A stretch of 64,000 nt of DNA. Source: Edaphochlamys debaryana (Eukaryota > Chlorophyta > Chlorophyceae > Chlamydomonadales). Each line of letters begins with the position of its first letter. Position 1 is the first letter of the stretch. Location of the stretch: NCBI GenBank assembly GCA_016858145.1, contig JAEHOE010000005.1, forward strand, positions 1,240,001 to 1,304,000. The letters run 5' to 3'. Shown here piece after piece: positions 33,662-47,358 of this stretch. Below the pieces are notes generated by a model. That model did no database searches, was not told the DNA's origin, and saw only the letters and a program-made list of their open reading frames with translations. The position numbers and the translations under genes are program-made.

Positions 33662-36600
33662 ATGGGTCGTGCAGGTGTGCGTGAGGAGCCCTTGCTGGCG
33701 GTGCATAAGGGAGGCTGGGGCGCCGCCGGCCCCGCGGCTGCCACGTCGCGGCTGCAGTGGCTCGAGGGCTGTGCTGCTGCCGGCGTGCCAGCGTGGGTAC
33801 TGCGCAACCTCCGCGCCTTGACGGCGCCCATTGCCGCCGCCTGCCGACCCAACTCGTGGACCTTTGATGCGGTCGTCGTCGCCGTAGACATCAGCCAGCT
33901 AACGGCCCGCAGTGCAAGGCTGTGCCTGAAGACCTACATCGAGGCCCTCGTGGACATGCTGCACGAGTACGACACCACCGCGCCCCAGATCCGCACCGCA
34001 GCAGCACCGTTGGTTGCAGCCAACTTCCTTTCCGCCGTGTCCCGCGCGACGAGCAGTGCGGCGGACCTGGCCCGGCACCTGCAGCTGCCTGCGACGCAGG
34101 CGCAGTTTGCCGCGTTCGGGGCTGAGTACGGCCCCGAGGTGCTATCCAGGATCAGCGCCGACGCCCTCAGCAGCTTTGACGCCACTGCCGGCCAGTGCCT
34201 CAACCTCTGCTCAGGCCTGCTGCAGAAGGAGGCCTCCAGGGCAGGCGCGGGGCCCCTGCCGCCCGTGGCGTCACGGCTGGCGGCGGCCCTGCGGGACTCA
34301 CAGCTCCTGGCTGCCTCGGCAAGGTCCATCATGACCTACCCCGGCCCCCACTACATCCTGCTACCGGGGCAGGGCGGCAACCGCGCCGGCGGCAGCAGAG
34401 CGGGAGCGGTGCAGCCGGGCTTACGGTTCTGGCCCCACGTGTACGAGTCTACGCGTGCCTTGGCACTGCTCAACGAGGCCGCCGCCGAGCTACACAGCGG
34501 CGGGGGAGCCGCCGCGCCCTGCGCCGCCAGCGCCCTGGGCACCGCTCTGGCCCACCCGCACGTGGCCGCCCTGCGCCTGGGGTTGCTGCAGACGCTGTGG
34601 GAGCAGGCGGGCATGGAGCCGGGGCCTGGAGAGCGCTGCGACGTCGAGGGCTATGACATAGCTGTCGACAATCCCGATATGCTGGTCCACCACCACCACA
34701 ATACCGTGCTCGCAACGCTGGGGCTGTGGCAGGAAGGGCGGCAGGGCCTGCTTGCCGCACCCGACGAGGCTTGCCTGCCGCCCGAGCCCGGGGTGCCGCC
34801 GGGGCTGCAGCTGGCGATGGCGGCGGCGCGCACGGCCGAGGCCCTGTGCCGCCTCAGCCGGGGCCAGGGGCTGGCGGGGGTCTACACAGCGGAGCAGCGA
34901 CGGCTGCTGTCCCGGGGAGAGGTGCGTGTCATCTGCTGGCCCTGCACCGCCTGACCGGGGTTGACCTTAGCCGTGGGTGAGAGGCAAATGTGGTCCACGT
35001 GAACTGCGCCTGACGTGTCCCTAATCCTCGGCGGTTCGCGCCCCGCATCCGCAGGTCTACCTGGAGGACACGTTGCCCTTTACACTTCCGCGGCACCCAC
35101 GGTCCTCGGAGGAGCTGCCGCACTGGGCAGAGGCGAGCGCCTGGGTGATAGCGGCGGCGCTGGAGGGGCTGGAGGTGGCCGCGGCGAATGTGGAGTGTCC
35201 TGGAGGAGAGGAGGCGACGACAGGGACGGTGGGTTGCAGGGTTTGCAGAGCGCAGGACCGTTTCCTTGCGATGGTTTCTGGGGTCTCACAGTGGTGTGAC
35301 GCATCGCGTGTCCCTCGTACGTCTCCGTCAGGATGCCGCACCTGATGTCAGACTGGCTGGCGCGCTGGAAGAGGGAGTGCGGACGTTTACATTGTTGGCT
35401 TCAGGTGGGGCCGTTCGGGGCTCAAGGCGGGGCTGTTGGGCCTTGAGTGGCCACGTTGGGGGCTCAACGGTGTATCACCTGTGCGCGAACCGAAACGCTT
35501 TTGCCTTTGAACCCGCCAGAATTGGGCAGCGCTTCGCTGACCACCCTCCAGCGGGAGGGTCTCATCTCCCGCCTGCGCCGCGCGGGCCTGGGTGCCTCTC
35601 TGGACCACGCCCTGCGCCTTGCCTTCTCCTCCGCTGACCGGGCCGCGGCGCCGGGGGCTTTGGAACGGGACCGGCAGCTGGCGTTGGCGCTGGGGCCCGG
35701 TCGGCCCTGGGTCGGCACCCTGCTGGCGGTCCCGGCATCGCACGGTCTGGCGGCTGCATATGATGTCAGCGGGGTGGCATTAACGCTCGCCAAGCGTGCA
35801 TCCCTGCTGGGGCGGCGGCTGGAGGCTGTGGCGGCAAGCGGGCGCCCAGGCGCTGCCTCAGCCCTCCCAGGGGGGCCTATGCTGGAGAGCGCCGGGTGGC
35901 TTGCCGCGGCTCTCGGCCACTGCGCGGCGCTGCTCAGGCCGCATATCGGCGGCCTTCCGAAGTGGGGCCGCGGGGCCGCGGCGGAGCCTGCCCCCGCCCC
36001 CCACATGCCAGCGGACGGGAGCGCGCCTGGCGGGGAGCTCGAGGCCTACTTCTTCCAGGCGGCAAGCCGGCTGGCGGTGCAGCTCGGGGCCGACGTTGCC
36101 GCCTGCCAGTCAACCGCCGCCGCCGGCCCAGACTCTCCGCCTCTGCCGGCGCTGACTTGGATGGGCGCGGGGGCGGTCCTCGCCGACTGCTTCGACCATG
36201 TGTCGGCGCTGTGCTCCGCTCCCGGCAGCCAGGCCCCGGCGCGGCTGCTGGCCTGCCAGCCGCACCGCCTCATCGCAGCGGCCTGCAAGCTGCTCGTCGC
36301 GTGGCGGCCCGCAGGAGGGGACCCGAAGGAGGTGGAGCAACGCGGCAGGATGCAGAGGGCCCTCGCCATTACGGCCATGCGCCTCGCAGCCCACCCCTCT
36401 CTCTCCGCCCGCGTGCGGCGTTGGCTGGTGACTTCCGGGCCGTCGGAGTTTGAGGCGGCAGGGGTCGAGGATGAGGCTGGGGCCGCGGCCGCGGCGGACG
36501 AGGAGGAGGCGGACGAGGAGGAGGCGGAGCACGGGTGCCTGGAGCAGCTATGGATCGAGGGCTGGAGGTCGTCCAACGGTTGGGGGGTGGCCGGCGGCTC

Positions 36601-37093
36601 GTTTTTCTCGCTGCCCTTTGCCCTGCTCCGTTTGGCTCAGGGCGACGGGCCAGGCGGGCGATGGGCGGCGGACGCGGCCTTCCGCAGCAGCGCTCTGGAG
36701 CTGCTGGGGTGGGCGGTGAGGGCGGAGGGCGGAGGGAGCGAACCTCTGCCTCAGCTACTCCAATGGCTACTCCGGAGTCGAGGCGGCGAGAGCAGCTCAG
36801 AGGCGGCGAGAGCAGCGACGGCCGCCCTGTGCGCCCCGTTGCCGCCGCTCTTGTCGGTGCCGCCCGAGGGCCGGGCGCTCCTGAAGCTGCGCGTGTGTGG
36901 GTTCCCCGGCTGCGCTTCGTTTGGGGGGCGCAGCGAGGCGGGGCTGGAGCTCCGGAAGTGCGGGGGCTGCAGGGCGGTGCGGTACTGCGGGCCGGACTGC
37001 CAGCGGGCGCACTGGGGGCAGGGGCACAGGGTTGAGTGCAGGGCAATGGCGGAGGCCGAGGGGCGGATGCGCGCGAGCGGGGTCGTCGAGTGA
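33662..37093 (+). CDS. Large alpha-helical protein with C-terminal MYND zinc finger (4 exons, 1026 aa)
   Basis: Exons are 33662-34921, 35055-35228, 35332-35404 and 35520-37093. Most of the protein is Ala/Leu-rich helix without a recognisable domain. An acidic stretch (EEEADEEEAEHG) sits near residue 800. The last part is a clear MYND finger at residues 962-1009: C-x4-C, CGGC, YCGPDC, then His and Cys in GHRVEC. MYND fingers bind short Pro-rich peptides. Volvocine algae have many such large MYND proteins of unknown role, and this looks like one. The start is uncertain: ATG 33542 in the same frame would add 40 residues. TGTAA lies at 37241. Confidence 0.8.
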
Positions 37094-38197
37094 GCTGGGA
37101 GAGTTGGCGTGCGGGTTGCAGACGAAGTATGGGAGGTGACAGTTGCGGCCAGACATGGCCGGGCCCCCGCGTTGCGGGGAGAGGCACAGAGGCTGGCCTG
37201 TTTGCGCTCTGCACGACTTTGGCTGGGTGGCAAAGCCGGCTGTAATAGCCTTTTTACATGCACGTTACGTTACCCCTGCGTTACCTAGGGTAACGGCGGG
37301 GGGAAACGTGGTCGGGTTCGAGGCCGGTGGCACGACCGGACCAACGGTGATACACAAGAATAACGCCTCCACACAGCAGGAGGTGAACGCACCAGAGGCT
37401 GGAGTATCGCTGCGGTCGCGCTCGCAACGATGCCGACATGCATCGCATGCTCGCGCGACGGTCGGCGTATCTAGCATAATTCCGGGCCCGCAAATTCTTC
37501 CTTGTATTTATGCGTAACAGCTTAGAGGAGGTCGGTAGGATAACGTTGCGGCACGACTGAGCACGTCTCAACATTCTCACTTCACGACCCCGAGCACGCG
37601 GCGATGTACATCGCGGGCGGCCCCCGACGCACTGCAAGTAGCTGACATAGTTTGGATGACGCTCGGTCGGTCGGCTATGGGAAGGGTGGGGAGGTGGTCG
37701 CGCGATCGAGGTAACGGAGCGCGGGGTCTGCACGCCAAACCGTGGCACAGTCAACAATGCGTGATACACAGGACATCAGCGAAGGGTCTGGCCGTCGGGT
37801 CTGCGTCGTGGCCCCTCGCCATTCAGGCGAAGGCATGGGCGTAGGGGCTCGGTTGGGTTGTGTTGAATGTGCTTGGCCCAAAGCATCTCCAGACCGGGAC
37901 GGGTGTACCGGTGCCGCGGTATGCAAGCCCCAGGCCGTTCACGTGCTGCTCCGTGCTACCCCGCAGCCCGCAGCGCGCAGCTGGTCTGCTGGTGTGGGGC
38001 TGGGGGTGCGTGAGCCCAGCAGCCGTTGGGGACGCGGAACTCCCGGCAAAAGGGTTCTTACGGCGCACAGTGAAATGCCGCGAATGTCCGGCGTTAGATA
38101 TTTCTATTTCTATTTCTATTTCTTATGCCGCGAATGTCCGCCGCCCACTTCCGTCACAGCCAGCATTGAATGCAGTTAGCGCAGCTGCTCACCTCCG
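37094..38197. other. Intergenic between convergent genes, with a short repeat
   Basis: The MYND gene ends near TGTAA (37241-37245). A (TTTCTA)n microsatellite of about 4.5 units lies at 38097-38125. It is flanked by two copies of ATGCCGCGAATGTCCG. No coding exon is seen. Confidence 0.5.
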
Positions 38198-41100
38198 TCA
38201 CACCCTGCCCCCGCCACCACCGCGTCCTCCCCGCTGAGGCGCCGCCGCGGCGTCCAAGCGCCTCAGCACTGCTTCGTCCCCCGCACCCACCAGCACACGC
38301 CCCAGCGGGCCCGCCAGCTCCCCATCACCCCCGCCATCAGCCCCCGACCCCAGCCCCCCCCCACCCGACCCCACGCCGGACCCTGCGCCACCCGTCCCCA
38401 TCCCAGCAAGCCACGCGAGCATGGCTGCCCCGATACCGTGGGCCTGAAAGAACTCACACCCGCATGCCGGCAGGGGCAGTGCGGACGACGGCGGCGGGAG
38501 CGGTGCGCCGCCGGGCCCCGAGCCGCCGCCGTCCAGGGCTGCTGCCGCTGGCTCGACCGTCCGTGCCAGGCGCATGATCTCCACCAGGATCCCGGCGCCG
38601 CCACCAGCTGCCGCTGCCATCCAACCCCCGCCGCCGCTGCCGTCATCATAGCAATCGCCACCAAAGCCTCCGACGCCGCCGCTGCCGTTGGCCTGCTGGG
38701 CGTGCCACGCGCGCTCCGCCACCGCTGCGCGGACGCGTGCCGTGATGGGGCCCTTGAGCAGCCCCGCCTCCGCCAGCGCCGTCAACGTGGCGTTGGCGAG
38801 CGGCGTCAGGGCGGGGTGCGGCGGCTGCAGCAGCGCCGCCAGCAGGCCCTCAACGCCGCCGCTGGCAGCACCGCACCCATCGCCGCCGCCGCCGCCGTCG
38901 GCCGCAGATTGGGCCTCCCCAAGAGCGTCGCGCAGCAAGGCAAGCGCTGCGGTGAGTGCGCGGGAACCACTACCGGTGGCGGTGGCGGTGGCAGCGGTGG
39001 CGGCGGCCTGGGTGACGGCGGCGAGGAAGGCAAGGTCCGCGACGGCATAGACCGCCGCCAGCGCCGCCGCCTGGCTCTGCGCTTTCGACGGGTCACCGCC
39101 GTCGGCGGCCGCTGCGGCCGCGGCTGCAAACCACGGCGCCCCGCCGCCGAAGCCTTCATCACCGCCGCCGCCGCTACAGAGTCGAGAAATGACATCACGC
39201 AGCAGCTCTGTCGTCCAGGGGGGGAGCGCCGCCGTTGCCGCTGCGGCGGCGGCGGCGGCAGCACTGGCGGCACCGCCAGGGAGCGATCGGAGCATGCCGT
39301 CACGAACCAGAAGGGCCAGGCCAAGCAGAGCCGGGCCCCGGACCGCCGCCGACGGGTCCGCCGCTGCGTTGCTCAGTGTCGCGAGCGCCAGCTCGCGGAC
39401 CGCCTCGGCCGACAGCCCCGGCTGGCCGTACCACCCTTCCTCCATCCCCGACCCCTCCACACCCCCGTACTGCCCGCCAACCACTCCCATGCCCGGCTGC
39501 TGCCCGAGCCCCGCCTCGTCGCAAGCCAGGCCCAGCCACACACAGTGCAGCGCCAGGGCCCGCACGCCCGCTCCCTCGGCGGTGAGGCTCACAAGCAGGG
39601 CCGCCTGAAGCGGGGCCAGAGGGGGCAGCGGCCCAGCGGCCGAGGAGCCTAGCAGCCCCGCCACGCCGCTGCCGCCACCGTCCCCGCCGCCGCTGCCACC
39701 GCCGTGGGCTGCCGTGGACGCCGCGCGGTGGAGGGCTGCAGCCGCCAGGAGCAGGAGCGAGGGCGCTGCCTGCACGCAGCGGAGGGATGGGTATGGACAC
39801 GGACAGGGGCAGGCAGGAAGGTGAATGATGATCTGGGAGGAGCGACGCATTAGCCGGCGTGGAGGGGGTGCAGCGCCAAGGCAGTGGCGTGGGTGCGGCG
39901 TCGAGGCAGTGGTGAGGGGGACTTGCAGCTTGCGCTTGCCTGGTCCGCGGGGACGAGGCCCTCGGCCGCCGCCGTCAGCATCGCCCTCGCCGCCCGCCCC
40001 GGCTCCTCCGCCTCCGCCAGGGTGGCAGCAGCGGCGGCCGAAGAGGCGCCCCGGCCGCAGCAGGCTACGTCCTGAGCGGAAGCCAATCGGAGGCAGTGTC
40101 AGGGGCTGCTCGTGTGGTCAGATTGAACTCCACCCTTCACAATGCGCCATGCACGTGCCGCACCGCCAGGCCCACCAAGGAAGCGCTGGCCTCCCCTAAA
40201 TGAGGGAGGGAACGCAGGGGCGCCCCTCTCCGCTACCGGTAGCGTGTTGGCCCCTGTCCTCGTCATCCTCCCGCGTCCTGAACCCCCTGTCGACCGTACG
40301 TACCAACAGGAGAGCCTGCGCCTGGGCCTCCAGAACACAGCGCCGCAGCGCCGTCAAGTGTGGCGTAACGGTATCGTCATGGCCTTCGCCGCCCTTGGCC
40401 GCGTCCATGGCCTCAAGCTCAGCCGCCATGGCCGGTAGCAGCCGTGTCGAGAGGCGCCCTAGCTGGGCACACCCCTCCGCCACCACCTCCCTGCAAGCCG
40501 CCTCCGCCGCCGCCAGGTCATGGCCCCCGCCACCCGCCGCCGCCACGCCCTCCGCCGCCGCCGCCAGGAGCTGAGCCAGCGCCGCCACCGCCCACCGCAC
40601 CGCCGCCGCCGCCCAGGGGTCCGCGCCGCCCGCCGCCGGCCCAACCGCATCCAACAGCAACCGTCGTACGGACGCCGTACAGCCGCTCTCGAGTACGGCA
40701 CTACAAAGCCCAGGTTGGTGCCCGAGTGCCAGGCAGAGCAGCTGCAGGAGTCGGACCAAGAGCACGGTCGCGGCGGCGGCGGTGGGGCCACCGGCGGCGG
40801 CGCCAGCGATGCCAGCGTCGGTGCAGCGCTGCAGAAGCCGCGTGGCGACGGCGGCGGCGATGGGGCTGGCGGCGACGGCGGCGGCGGTGTCGATGACTTC
40901 AGCCGGCGGTGGCGCGGCGGCGGCGGAGACTGCCGCTGGGCCTGCGGTAGCGAGTCGGGCGACGGCGGGTCCGGCAGCCCCCAGCCAGCTAGGCAGCGCG
41001 GCCGCAATGACCCTGTGTATTCGTGCAAAGACACAAGAGTGTTAGAGAGTCGATCTTGTTGAAAAAGGTAACCCAAACGCTGCTTGTGTTGTGGCCTTAC

Positions 41101-44100
41101 CCGGGCAGATGTTCCCCGTGTCTCAGCACCCACACCGTCAGCGGCAGCCGGGACCGCCGCAGCGCCGCCGGCGGGCCGCCGCCGCCGCCACCTCCTGCCA
41201 GCGCCGCCGCCAGCACCGGCAGTAGCGGCGGCGGCAGCGGCGGCGGCTCCGGGCCCGCGCCTGCCTCCTGCTCCCACAGGCCCTCCACCTCGGCGTACAG
41301 TCCGCACAGCTGCCACCACACCTGGGGCCACAGCCTATGGAGTGAGCGGGGGCACAAGGGGAGAAGCGCGTTACCATGGGCGAGGCGGCACAGCCGTCGG
41401 GGAGGTGCAGGTTGCTGTGGCCCGAAGCGGCAAGTTGATGGATGGAGCGATGGTCTCACCGCTGCAGTGCGGGATCGGCCATGGCCGCCGCCGTCATGCC
41501 CAAGAGCCACTGCAGCGGCGGCGGCGGCGGCGGCAGCGGCTCCTCCATGGGGTTAAGGTCCTGCTCCCCAGCCGCCGCCGCCGCTGCCGCCGCCGCCGCC
41601 AGCCAGCCCAGGTCCCCCGCCGCCAGGGCCCGGCGCAGCAGGCACACGAAGCAGCCCAGCGCGCCGCCGGCCGCCGCCGCAGTGACGGGGTCCGCTGCGA
41701 ACTGCTCCGCGCCACCTGGAAGCGGCAGGGCGGAATCGGGAAAGCACACATAGAAAGGCACAGGTGACGGACAGGAGCTTTAGTTGCTGTCGTGAGCACT
41801 CGCTCACATCAAGTGACCCGCCCAACAGCTTGTATACGTTGGACGTCTTTCCTATGGAGCGAGCATAACGTGGAGCGCTAGCGCAGATCTGCGCAGCGCC
41901 CAAGCAAAGAGGCCCTTCCCACCTGCCGCCAGGAAGTGGAGCGCCGAGGCCGCATCCGCAAAGCCGCTCAGCAGGCTGGCCGCGCCCTCCACGTCAGCCG
42001 GCTGTAGCCCCGGCGTCGCGGCCACCGACAGCCAGCTGGCGTCGCCGGCGGCTGACTCAGCTTCCGGCAGCTCCAGCCCTGGATCTGGACCTGGATGCAG
42101 GATCGACAGCGCCATGGGAAGAAGGAGGAGCAGGCGCCAGACGGCCAGATGCATCGCTGCGGCCGCGTCAGCAGTAGCGGCATCGGCGCCGCCGGCCTCA
42201 GCGGAGCCGTCGGCTGCGCTCGTGGCGGCGGCGGACATGACTTCGAAGCTGAACTGCACCCACCCCGCCGCCAGCAGCCGCGACGCCAGGCCGGCAGCGG
42301 CGCCAGCGGCCGCCACCGCGTCGCTCTCCGCGCTAGCGGCGGCGGCCGTGGCGGTGGCGGCGGCGGTGGGATCGCAGCCCTTCAGCGCCGCCGAGAGGAG
42401 CATGGCGGCGGCGGCAAGGGCGGGCTGGAGCACGGGGAGGGTGTGCTGAGGCGCGGCGGCACCCGCGGCCGCCGCAGCGCCGTACCACCTGCGAGGTCCG
42501 AGCAAGCCGTGATGGGGGCGAGCGAGGGCGCATGGGCGGGTAGGCGGCGAATGAGCCCTGCTGTAATGGAGGCCCCAACAATCCCAAAGTCCGTGCGTCT
42601 GTCTGCGCCCTGTCCCTGGCCGCATGCGAGATCTCACCCCAATCAATCCCCACCCCACCTGTCCACCGCCGGGAGCAGCCACGCCTCCCACTGCCGCAGC
42701 AGCACCGCAGCGCACCGCAGCGGCCCCGGGGAGGCAGGCGGCCGGCCAGAGCCTCCCCCGCCGCCGCCGCCGCCACTGCCGCATGTCAGGCCCGCCGCTG
42801 CCTCGGCCGCCAGTCGGCAAGCGGCCGCCAGGTAGCCATCTGCGGAGCCGCGGAGGGGTGAAGGCAAGGGGCATGAGAATGTGAGGGAGCCGTAATCTCC
42901 CATTGCCTGGGTTCGCTGCGTCTCACGAATCCTGCCCCGTCCGCTCTCCTCCTCGGCGCCTTCCTCGCCATCGCCCACGACCCCACCCACCTTCGCCCGG
43001 CGGCCCCAGGCTCGCCGCCTCCGTCATTGACAGCCCCCGGAGCGCAGAGCCCACCGCCGCCAGCAGCGGGCCCCGCAGCACCGCAGCCACGCCGCCCCCC
43101 GCGCCGCCGACTCCGCCCGCGCCTGCTGCGGCGGCAGAGGCTCCTGCCCCCGATGCGCCAGAGGCCCTCAGCAGGCCGGCGAGCACCTCGCACGCACCCC
43201 GGCAGCAGGCTGCCTGCGGGGTTCATTCGTGGGGACACGGCAGGCGTGGCGGGGACAATGGCGCCAGAGGCTTGGATGAGGCAGAGCGGTCGGCGGGGCA
43301 AGGCGGCTGTGACAAAGCGTGCGCAGACCGTCGTTCCTCGCCCTTCGACTGGACCCTCGAACTGGACCCACCTGGGGCTCTGTGAGCGGCACGGGCCCCT
43401 CCGCCTCGCCCGCCACAACCAGTCCGGCGGCAGTGGCGTCGCCCTGCCCGCCCCCGCCGCCTCCGTCGGGCGGCCCCTCCTGCCCCAACAGGTCTCGGTC
43501 ATTGGGGCCGGGGGCCGAGGGGCGAGGGAACAGAGGCTCCACCTGGGTGGCAAAGGGGGGAAGGGGCAGATGTTGCCGACGAAGTGTAGACGGCTTACTC
43601 TCTTGCCCGCTCCCGTAGTCATTGCGTCTCAAGCCCCACCCAGCCCATCCAGTGCAAATAGCATCACGCAGGACCCAAATCCCCTTTTCCTCACATCATC
43701 CCTCACTCCTCCAGGCCCCCCCCCCCTGCCCCTCCCCCGCCCACTCACCGCATCCACCATCCGCCGCTGGTCAGCCAGAGCCACCCGCGGCGCCCGCTCC
43801 CCGCCCGGGCCCCCGCCCGCCCCCCCGCCCCCCGCCTCCAGCGCCAGCCGCAGGAGGGCGGTGAGGTCCGCTGCCAGTCCGTGGTCCGCAGCGGCGGCGG
43901 CCGCCGCCGTGAGCCGCGTCAGCACCTCCGTACCGTACGGCAGCCGCCGGGCAAGCGCTGCGCCTGCAAGGGTCCAACAGTCAAACTGTCGGTACTACAG
44001 CGGCCGAAACTGAACTCATGTGGAAAGCACAAGACGGTTAGATGGGAACAAGGTGGTTACGATGCGACTAGCCCAATCCGGGCTTACCGTCCGCTGCCGC

Positions 44101-46600
44101 CAGGGCGCTCAGAGCCACCACCCCCACGCGAGTGAGCGCCTCGGCCCGGCCCAGCGCCTCCCCTCCTCCTCCGCCCCCGCCCCCGCCCCCCGCTCCACCG
44201 CCGCCCCCGCCTGCTGCCGCGGCGGCCGCGGCTGCGGCCGTGCCCCGAAGCATCTCAAACAGGTACTCCGCCGCCTCGCACTCGATCAGGGCTCCAGCTA
44301 CCCCAGCCGTCCCCCCTCCTCCCGCTCCGGCTCCCCCTGCTGCCGTGGCCCCTCCGCCGCAGGCGCTGCAGCTCGCGAGCGCCGTCAGCAGCCGCCCCGC
44401 CGCCGCCGCCAGGTCGGGCCTGGCGGGGTCCAGCAGGCAGGGCTTGAGGCCCGACACCACCAGCCGCACCGCCTCGGCGGCGCCTGCGTCCGTGGCACAA
44501 GCGACCTTCGCGGGGTGGCGTGAACAGGTAATCATTGAAGCACAGGTGCTTGCACTGGTAGCATGCTTGAGGACTGACTAGAGTGCGGTCTAGCCTTTTA
44601 GCCCTGCCACCTGCCACCGCCAGAGTGGTGAGCTGCGGATCAAGGCAGATGGGGTTACCTCTCGTGCCGATCCCAACGTGACTGCTGACCTGGGTGGGGA
44701 GCTCAGCGGAGTTGGGGGTGCCAATGGGGGGAAAGCCCCGGGCAGAGCCCTGCTGTGAGCCCGCGGCGGAGCCCGGGGCAGCGTCGGGGGCGGAGCCGGG
44801 AAGAGGCTGGCCCTGGGGTCCCAAAAGGCAGCCTGCGGGGTGGGTGGGTACATGCGGGGTGGGCCATAGACGTCAGCCGCCGGGAGTACTTCCTTCCCGC
44901 CACAGCCTCCGAATACTGTGCGCAGAAGTAACCCCAAGAGCTATCAGGAGGGTAGTACGCACCCCTCTCGGCCAGAGCCGTCATCAGATGGAGCGCCCCC
45001 AAGCGCAGGTCTGCGCCTCCTCCCCCTCCTCCTCCCCCTGCTCCGGCTCCGGTGCCGCCGCCCAGCCGCGGCCGGGCGAGTCCCACACAGCGGCGGAGCA
45101 GCAGGCGGGGCCCCGCCGCCGCCGCCAGGGCAGCCGCCTCGTGGCAAGGGGACCGCACGGCACGTAGGAGCAGACTATGGAAAAAGGATGAAAGGGCGGC
45201 AGTGCATGAGCTTTCTGACATGGGGTTGAGGGTTCCGAGGACGAGAGTTCCGCGGACGAGCAACACACTCGCCCTGAGCACAAGCAGAAGCTGTTCCCAC
45301 CCACGTCCCGTCGCTTCTCACGTCAGGACAAGAGCACAGCGTTCCGCCCACGCGCTACTCCTCCCCCCGTCGTCCTCGTCCAGCGCCGCCGCCAGCGCCG
45401 CCAGGGCCGTCGGCGCCGCCGCCAGGCTCCTCGCCGTCGCACTCGCCGCCACCGCCGCCGCGCTCGGGCCTCTGACCGGGTCCGTCAGCTCCACCACGAG
45501 CTGCAGTAGCGGCAGCGGCAGGGGTGGCGGCGGTGGAGCTGGCGGCGGCGGCGACGGCAGGGTCGCCATCGGCGGCGGTTGGAAACCCGGGTTGTACGGC
45601 TCGTACCGTAGCCGCTGTTGGTGGCTGTAGTGCTGCATCTGGGCCTGGTGCTGCTGCATCTGCATCTGGTGCTGCTGGATCTGGATCTGGATCTGGTTCT
45701 GCCAGGCGGCGGCCAGGGACTCCAGCACATCCACGGCCCTGAGGGTTGGGCAAAGAGCAGACAGGTCGCCGGGGCAATGTGGGGTCAATGCCCAGCGGTG
45801 TGGCCCGCTGAGAAATTGACCGTACATGAATGATGACCCCGAGTACTCACCGCAGCCACGCCCTAAGACGGCGGCAGAGCGAATGCTCATCACTGGCACC
45901 AGATCATCCCCCGTGCCGTACTGCACCCCACGTGCACACCCACCGCTGCAGCAGCAGCTCTGTGGCGCCCATCGCAGCGCCGTCAGCCCCTCCGCTGGCG
46001 CTCTCGCTGGCGGCCCCGCACACCGCCAGGCACAGCGCCCTCAGCGCCTCCGCCACGCCGCCGCCGTCAGCCGCCTCCGCCGTCGCCGACGTCAGCTCCG
46101 CCAGCGCTGCCGCCAGCAGCGGCGCATGCTCGGTGCGGAGGTCGTGCAGCAGCGCCACCGCCGGGCCGCCGCCGCCCCCGCCGCCGCCGCCGTAGCCGCC
46201 GTCTCCGCCTGCCGCCGCCGCCGCCTCTGCTTCCTCCAAGCACTCCGCCAGCTGCCTGTTGGGCGCGACCGGTGCATGTTATGACACTGACCCAAAGTGT
46301 GCTGGCACTGCTCCCGCCGATCCAGCGGGGACCCCGCCGCAGCCTTCCTACCTCCCTCCTGCCCCTCCACCACCTCTGCCAGACCCCTACTTCCCCAACC
46401 CCCCCGACCCACCGTGCCGCATACGCCCTGCGCCCCGCCGTGACCCCGGGGTCACCTAGGGAGTCCAGGAAGCATGCCACGCACAGCACGCAGCCGCCGC
46501 CGCCATTGGCGCCGTCAGCGTGGCCCGGCGGCGCCAGGTCGTAGACGAGGCGCTCCGAGTGGCGGTGCGCGGCGTGGTGGTGGGGGTCCAGGAAGGCCAT
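38198..46600 (-). CDS. PRD1: PRD1/MEI1-like meiotic recombination-initiation protein (14 exons, about 1900 aa)
   Basis: Minus-strand exons in order are 46600-46413, 46255-45944, 45738-45322, 45174-44963, 44573-44088, 43963-43749, 43213-42991, 42839-42659, 42488-41923, 41715-41460, 41334-41101, 41012-40304, 40071-39940 and 39769-38198. All 13 joins keep one frame. The product is an armadillo-like helical solenoid. Blocks match plant PRD1 in order: GGGGCVLCVACFLDSLGDP then YAARQL; ECEAAEYLFEMLR; ARRLPYGTEVLTRL; LLAAGWVQFSFEVM; and ALHFLAAGG. PRD1/MEI1 is needed for SPO11-dependent meiotic double-strand breaks. It is longer than plant PRD1 (about 1330 aa) because of Gly/Ala-rich inserts. The exon 5 acceptor (44574) is the least certain join. 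The last intron but one kind, at 39939, has a GC donor. Confidence 0.72.
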
Positions 46601-47358
46601 ACTGGGTCGGGCCACAGCCGCGCTGTGAGGCAGCTAGAAAAGCAGTAGCGAGCAGCCTGAGAGGCTCAGCAGCAGCTGCTAGTGTGGTATGGCACTAGGA
46701 GCCAGCCTGCGGGAGAGGTCGGGCCGCGGAGGCGCAGGCGCGCGAGCTCGTTCGGCGCGTCGCATGGTGCGGCGAGTGCATGGAGCGCGAGCTGCACGTA
46801 AGGCTGCTGGGTCGCGAGCTGGGCGGCGCTGCCTCTGGCCTGCTGCTGAGCTCTGCGCGAAGGGGGAGAGGCGGGAGGGCCTGCCCATGCGGGTCGGATT
46901 GCGGGGGGGGGGCGCGTGACTAGGTCCGAGGCGCCACCTGGCATTCCGGCGGCGCGCGCGACACCCCCGCGCGAGCCGGCGCGTTCGCTCAGCTCCAGTC
47001 TGTCCTGATACAGCCTCAACACGCGGCGGTACAGCCGCGCCAACTCGTGAGCCGCGGCATCCGCAAGTTTACGAGTGAGAGCTCCTCCGCACCTTTCAAG
47101 CCGCCGCTTGCCGGCCGGCTGCTCGACAGCTGCTCCTTGAAGGAGCACGGGCGGCCTCCCGCGCTCAAAACTTTGCCAACGCTCTTGCTCACGCTTCCAC
47201 CTCTTACCTTCTACGCGCTGCGAGAGCGAGGGCCCTTGAACTTGCACCAGCCGTTCGCGCTTGGCCGGGCGCGCGGGCCTCGCCGACCGATAGCGCCCTG
47301 GCCACGGGCACCTCTGCTGTCGCGCTAGCGCCTGCAGCATTGCCTGGCGTTTGCGACC
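46601..47358. other. Divergent intergenic region between PRD1 and the F-box gene
   Basis: About 760 bp lie between the two start codons. A long minus-strand open frame crosses it, but it looks like a GC-driven shadow. I see no gene and no TATA box. Confidence 0.4.

Noticed and set aside
38438..39652. Long plus-strand open frame (about 400 codons) inside the PRD1 gene
   Set aside because: It is antisense to a splice-consistent coding exon. Composition is Arg/Gly/Ala from GC-rich shadowing, with no recognisable domain.
43027..44013. Plus-strand open frame (328 codons) antisense to PRD1 exons 6-7
   Set aside because: The minus-strand exons join in frame and match a family. This frame crosses their introns without any domain.
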